From: Patescibacteria group bacterium
Lineage (GTDB): Bacteria; Patescibacteriota; Minisyncoccia; Phycocordibacterales; UBA1006
Assembly (NCBI GenBank): GCA_020428615.1
Contig: JAGQMO010000006.1
Location: 1 to 24,074 of the forward strand
Length of the DNA: 24,074 nt
Direction: 5' to 3'
Of this stretch, positions 21,563 to 24,074 are shown piece by piece. The notes beneath the pieces were generated by a model. The model was given only the letters and a program-made list of their open reading frames with translations, was not told the DNA's origin and made no database searches. How positions within the stretch are numbered: the first letter of the stretch is position 1; each line of letters starts with the position of its first letter. A program made the translations under genes and the position numbers.

Positions 21563-22102
21563 ATGAAGAACAAAAATCTTGCATTTATCGATATTGAAAC
21601 AACCGGATTTAATGTAGAACAACACGAAATCATTGAAATCGGATGTGTCATTGTAAAACAACAGGACGGTCAACCAGGGGATACTGTTGAAGAATTTGAA
21701 TTAAAAGTTAAACCAGAACGTCTTGATGCAGCTGACCCTGAAGCATTGTCAGTAAATGGTTACAATGAATCTGAATGGCTCTTTGCCATGAACCTTGAAC
21801 AGGCGATGAAAGTATTTGCAGAGAAAACAAAGGATTGTATTTTCGTAGCTCACAATGTAGCATTTGACTGGTCGTTCATTGCAAAGGCATTTGCTATCAC
21901 TGGAGTTGAAAATCAACTCTACTATGCCAAGATTGATACGATTTCATTTGCGTTAGCAAAGCTCCACAACAATCAGATGGTAACCAAATACAGTCTCAGT
22001 GCTCTTTGTGAATATTTTGGTATTGTGAATGAACGCGCGCATACCGCACTTGCTGACGCTCGAGCTACGGTTGAAGTCTACAATAAACTTCTGGCACTCT
22101 AA
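21563..22102 (+). CDS. DnaQ-like 3'-5' exonuclease
   Basis: 179 residues, a complete DEDDh exonuclease domain: Asp10 and Glu12 in FIDIETTG, Asp102 in AHNVAFDW, His160 and Asp165 in ERAHTALADA. These bind the two metal ions of a 3'-5' DNA or RNA exonuclease. It may proofread as a polymerase III epsilon subunit or act as an oligoribonuclease-like or DinG-type trimming enzyme; the short length without an extra C-terminal segment argues against a clamp- or polymerase-binding epsilon tail. It starts 3 bases after mltG and ends with its stop codon in a terminator loop, so it closes the operon. The next gene has its own promoter. Confidence 0.88.
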   Translation: MKNKNLAFIDIETTGFNVEQHEIIEIGCVIVKQQDGQPGDTVEEFELKVKPERLDAADPEALSVNGYNESEWLFAMNLEQAMKVFAEKTKDCIFVAHNVAFDWSFIAKAFAITGVENQLYYAKIDTISFALAKLHNNQMVTKYSLSALCEYFGIVNERAHTALADARATVEVYNKLLAL

Positions 22103-22115
22103 CCCAGGAGTTTTT
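22085..22115 (+). terminator. Terminator containing the exonuclease stop
   Basis: AAACTTCTGG (22085-22094) pairs fully with CCAGGAGTTT (22104-22113), ten pairs with one G-U, around a 9-base loop. TTTTT ends at 22115. The TAA (22100-22102) lies in the loop. Confidence 0.8.
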
Positions 22116-22121
22116 GTTTGG

Positions 22122-22130
22122 TGGTATACT
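22122..22130 (+). promoter_or_regulatory. Extended -10 of the Nudix gene
   Basis: TGGTATACT, an extended -10 box, lies 10 bases before the ATG at 22141 and 6 bases after the previous terminator's T-run. Same TGG extension as before uvrA. Confidence 0.6.
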
Positions 22131-22140
22131 GTTATTGATT

Positions 22141-22566
22141 ATGCGCTATAGGATATCATGCGGTGTTATTCCAGTTCACCGAGACAAAAACAATACGTTT
22201 CGTTTTTTGCTCGTGCAGGGTCATGGGGATTTCTGGGGGTTTCCAAAAGGTCACAAAAAGAAACACGAAACTCATCAACAAACTGCGGAACGAGAACTTC
22301 TTGAAGAAACAGGAATTTCATGTGATCGGTATTTGAAAAACACTTTTTTTACCGAGCGATATCGTATCCACAAGAAAAAAGGAACTGATATTATTAAAAA
22401 AGTTTTGTATTTGGTCGGTTGTACATCTGACACTCAAGTAACATTGCAAACCACCGAACTGAAAAGTTACGGATGGTTTACCCTTACTGAAGCTCGGAAA
22501 AAATTGATTGAAAATCGTGCCGATATGTTACAAGAAGTTGCACACATTCTCAAAGAGGATTCTTAA
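22141..22566 (+). CDS. Nudix hydrolase (Ap4A-type)
   Basis: 141 residues. The Nudix box is perfect from Gly37 to Ile59: Gly, five residues, Glu, seven residues, RELLEETGI. It coordinates metal ions to cut nucleoside diphosphates linked to another group. The surroundings FWGFPKGH and the preceding LLVQGHGD strand resemble bis(5'-nucleosyl)-tetraphosphatase and diadenosine polyphosphate hydrolases, so Ap4A, NTP or RNA-cap clean-up is most likely, but the substrate cannot be fixed. A TTG at 22114 in frame lies before the -10 box and is rejected. It follows the exonuclease terminator closely and precedes mnmA, which has its own Shine-Dalgarno sequence. Confidence 0.9.
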   Translation: MRYRISCGVIPVHRDKNNTFRFLLVQGHGDFWGFPKGHKKKHETHQQTAERELLEETGISCDRYLKNTFFTERYRIHKKKGTDIIKKVLYLVGCTSDTQVTLQTTELKSYGWFTLTEARKKLIENRADMLQEVAHILKEDS

Positions 22567-22604
22567 GTATACCTACAATACCTTTACGATTCATGTTTCT
22601 TGGC

Positions 22605-22616
22605 TACACTTGAGGA
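22605..22616 (+). promoter_or_regulatory. Box and Shine-Dalgarno site of mnmA
   Basis: TACACT (22605-22610) is followed by GAGGA (22612-22616), 8 bases before the ATG. This is the clearest Shine-Dalgarno site in the window. If the TACACT is the active box the leader would start at about the GAGGA, so transcription may instead come from further upstream. Confidence 0.5.
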
Positions 22617-22624
22617 TACGTCAT

Positions 22625-23710
22625 ATGAGTGTCAATAAACAAGGAAAAGTATATGTTGGAGTTTCAGGAGGTGTTGATTCATCAGTATCTCTTGCACTTT
22701 TGAAAGATCAAGGCTACGAAGTTGTCGGGGTTTTTATTCGGACGTGGCAACCTGATTGGATAACGTGTACGTGGAGAGAAGAACGCCGTGATGCGATGCG
22801 TGTTTGTGCACATCTCAATGTTCCGTTTGTTGAACTCGATCTTGAGCAGGCATACAAGGAAGGTGTTGTCGATTATATGATTCGAGAATACCAAGCTGGT
22901 CGTACGCCAAACCCTGATGTTATGTGCAACCGAGAGGTAAAATTTGGAGGTTTTCTCGAGTGGGCTCTCGCACATGGTGCTGAGTATGTTGCAACAGGTC
23001 ATTATGTTGCACGAAGAGACAACGAGGATGGTAGTGTCACCATGCTTCAGGGAAACGATCCAATGAAAGATCAATCGTATTTTTTATGGATGTTGAAACA
23101 AGAAGATTTACAACACATTTTGTTTCCGCTCGGTGACATGTCAAAAACCGAAGTGCGAAAACTTGCACAGCGTTATCGACTTCCGACCGCGACAAAAAAA
23201 GATTCACAAGGAATTTGTTTTATTGGTGATATTGATATGAAAGATTTTCTTCGACACTATATTGATGAACAACCAGGAAATGTTGTAGATGTTGCTGGTC
23301 ACGTGATTGGAACTCATAATGGTACATGTTTCTATACGATCGGAGAACGACATGGTTTTGTAATTGACAAAGAACATAAAGGTACTCATGATCGTCCCTA
23401 CTACATTATTGATAAAGATATCCAAAAAAACCTGATTGTCGTTTCGCAGAACACAACACTACCACACATTGATACGATCGTACGATTGACCGATGTTATT
23501 GATAATCGTTCAGTACTCAAAGAAGGTATGGAACTTGATGCACAAATTCGTTATCGAGGTGAAATAAAGCGAGTAACAATACAAACATATAATAAAGAAA
23601 AGGGAACAGCGATGCTATCATTCTCAGTTCCTGACGTAACCATTGCTCGAGGGCAATCCCTCGTATTCTATAAGGGTAGAGAGTGTTTGGGTGGCGGCAT
23701 TATTCAGTAA
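22625..23710 (+). CDS. mnmA: tRNA 2-thiouridylase MnmA
   Basis: 361 residues. Adds sulfur to uridine-34 of tRNAs for Lys, Glu and Gln. The PP-loop SGGVDSS (about 14-20) activates the uridine with ATP. Two catalytic cysteines are present: Cys101 in DVMCNREVKF and Cys198 in SQGICFIGD. ATGHYV and the C-terminal beta-barrel with CLGGGII near the end complete the family pattern. A tail of up to 39 residues from an earlier in-frame codon would overlap the Nudix gene and lacks conservation-like features, so the ATG with GAGGA upstream is chosen. The sulfur donor system (a cysteine desulfurase) is not in the window. A perfect terminator starts at the stop codon. Confidence 0.96.
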   Translation: MSVNKQGKVYVGVSGGVDSSVSLALLKDQGYEVVGVFIRTWQPDWITCTWREERRDAMRVCAHLNVPFVELDLEQAYKEGVVDYMIREYQAGRTPNPDVMCNREVKFGGFLEWALAHGAEYVATGHYVARRDNEDGSVTMLQGNDPMKDQSYFLWMLKQEDLQHILFPLGDMSKTEVRKLAQRYRLPTATKKDSQGICFIGDIDMKDFLRHYIDEQPGNVVDVAGHVIGTHNGTCFYTIGERHGFVIDKEHKGTHDRPYYIIDKDIQKNLIVVSQNTTLPHIDTIVRLTDVIDNRSVLKEGMELDAQIRYRGEIKRVTIQTYNKEKGTAMLSFSVPDVTIARGQSLVFYKGRECLGGGIIQ

Positions 23711-23734
23711 AAGATAGTTTGACTATCTTTTTTT
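23709..23734 (+). terminator. Terminator at the mnmA stop
   Basis: AAAGATAGT (23710-23718) pairs perfectly with ACTATCTTT (23722-23730) around TTG, followed by TTTT. It shares two bases with the stop codon. Confidence 0.9.
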
Positions 23735-23794
23735 ATTTGATTAAATGTAATACAAATTTTCACTGATTCCTTAAACAATTAAATAACATTTTCT

Positions 23795-24074
23795 ATGGGA
23801 CCAATTATTATCATTCTCATTTTTATTATTGGATATTTGTCCATTACACTTGAACACCCCTTAAAACTTGATAAAACGGTGCCTGCCTTAATCATGGCAG
23901 CAATTATCTGGGCATTATTAGCCATTGGGTTTACTGCGGGTTGGTTCAACGTGATTGATTCACATGATTTTATTTTTGATTTTTCCAAAGGAGGGGAAGA
24001 AGCCCTCGAAGGATTTGAAAACACCTTGTTACACCATTTGGGAAAGACAGCAGAAATCCTGATCTTTTTGATTG
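23795..24074 (+). CDS. nhaD: NhaD-like Na+/H+ antiporter, N-terminal part
   Basis: 93 residues are visible before the window ends. The start MGPIIIILIFIIGYLSITLE followed by HPLKLDKTVPALIMAAIIWA matches the first two TM helices of NhaD antiporters of the ion-transporter superfamily, including the conserved LEHPLK signature. Near the end, LLHHLGKTAEILIFL matches the HHLGEISEILFFL-type segment that precedes TM3. NhaD exports sodium (or lithium) in exchange for protons and sets cytoplasmic pH. A TAACAT box ends 5 bases before the ATG, so a leaderless start is possible, though no convincing -35 box was found. The gene is cut by the window edge and the rest is unseen. Confidence 0.85.
   Translation, partial: MGPIIIILIFIIGYLSITLEHPLKLDKTVPALIMAAIIWALLAIGFTAGWFNVIDSHDFIFDFSKGGEEALEGFENTLLHHLGKTAEILIFLI

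Noticed and set aside
22508..22624. Longer start for mnmA overlapping the Nudix gene
   Set aside because: The overlap exceeds 50 bases, and the ATG at 22625 has GAGGA upstream.
1..24074. CRISPR arrays, insertion sequences or prophage
   Set aside because: No spaced direct repeats, transposase or phage genes were seen on either strand.

Overview
The window looks like chromosomal DNA of a Candidate Phyla Radiation (Patescibacteria, most likely Parcubacteria/Paceibacteria-like) bacterium. The evidence is indirect. Genes are short and tightly packed. EF-Ts is only 150 aa, ProRS has no editing domain, and ribosomal protein L27 carries a Lys-rich tail. There are also family types I associate with this lineage: a sigma-region-4/HARE-HTH fusion, a stand-alone copy of the domain that precedes a VirB4-like ATPase, and a membrane-anchored Ada-type Cys motif. 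The standard code is used: no complete gene has an internal UGA, and only 1 of 26 ends in one. No 16S gene is present, so the assignment is an inference.

Layout. 1-845: an NTF2/SnoaL-like protein and a small two-TM protein. 897-3607: a processive GT2 glycosyltransferase, a membrane-anchored thioredoxin-fold protein and a kinase-like protein. 3618-3828: tRNA-Thr(UGU) on the minus strand, with a partial upstream copy of its own 5' half. 3839-5323 (minus): rpsB, tsf and a small membrane protein. 5528-5782 (minus): a small unknown gene, divergent from proS. 5909-9006: proS, mreB, mreC. 9022-9390 (minus): a lipoprotein. 9521-11093: tgt convergent with rpmA. 11174-18011: a Cys-rich membrane protein, uvrB, purC, a small membrane protein and uvrA. 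18155-19261: the sigma4/HARE-HTH protein. 19341-22102: the VirB4-front-domain protein, mltG and a DnaQ-like exonuclease. 22141-23710: a Nudix hydrolase and mnmA. From 23795: a NhaD-like antiporter cut by the window end.

How the genes fit together. Translation and tRNA maturation (rpsB, tsf, rpmA, proS, tgt, mnmA, tRNA-Thr), excision repair (uvrA, uvrB, perhaps the exonuclease and Nudix enzyme) and envelope shape and growth (mreBC, mltG, GT2) dominate. No phage, insertion sequence or CRISPR array was seen, and no gap without a gene exceeds about 300 bases.

The most striking signal is the shape of the transcription units. Many start codons lie only 5-10 bases after a -10 box, so the mRNAs should be leaderless or nearly so. 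Many stop codons lie inside the terminator hairpin. Several messages should therefore have almost no untranslated RNA at either end, and termination hairpins must form where the last ribosome would sit. This argues for transcription running ahead of translation.
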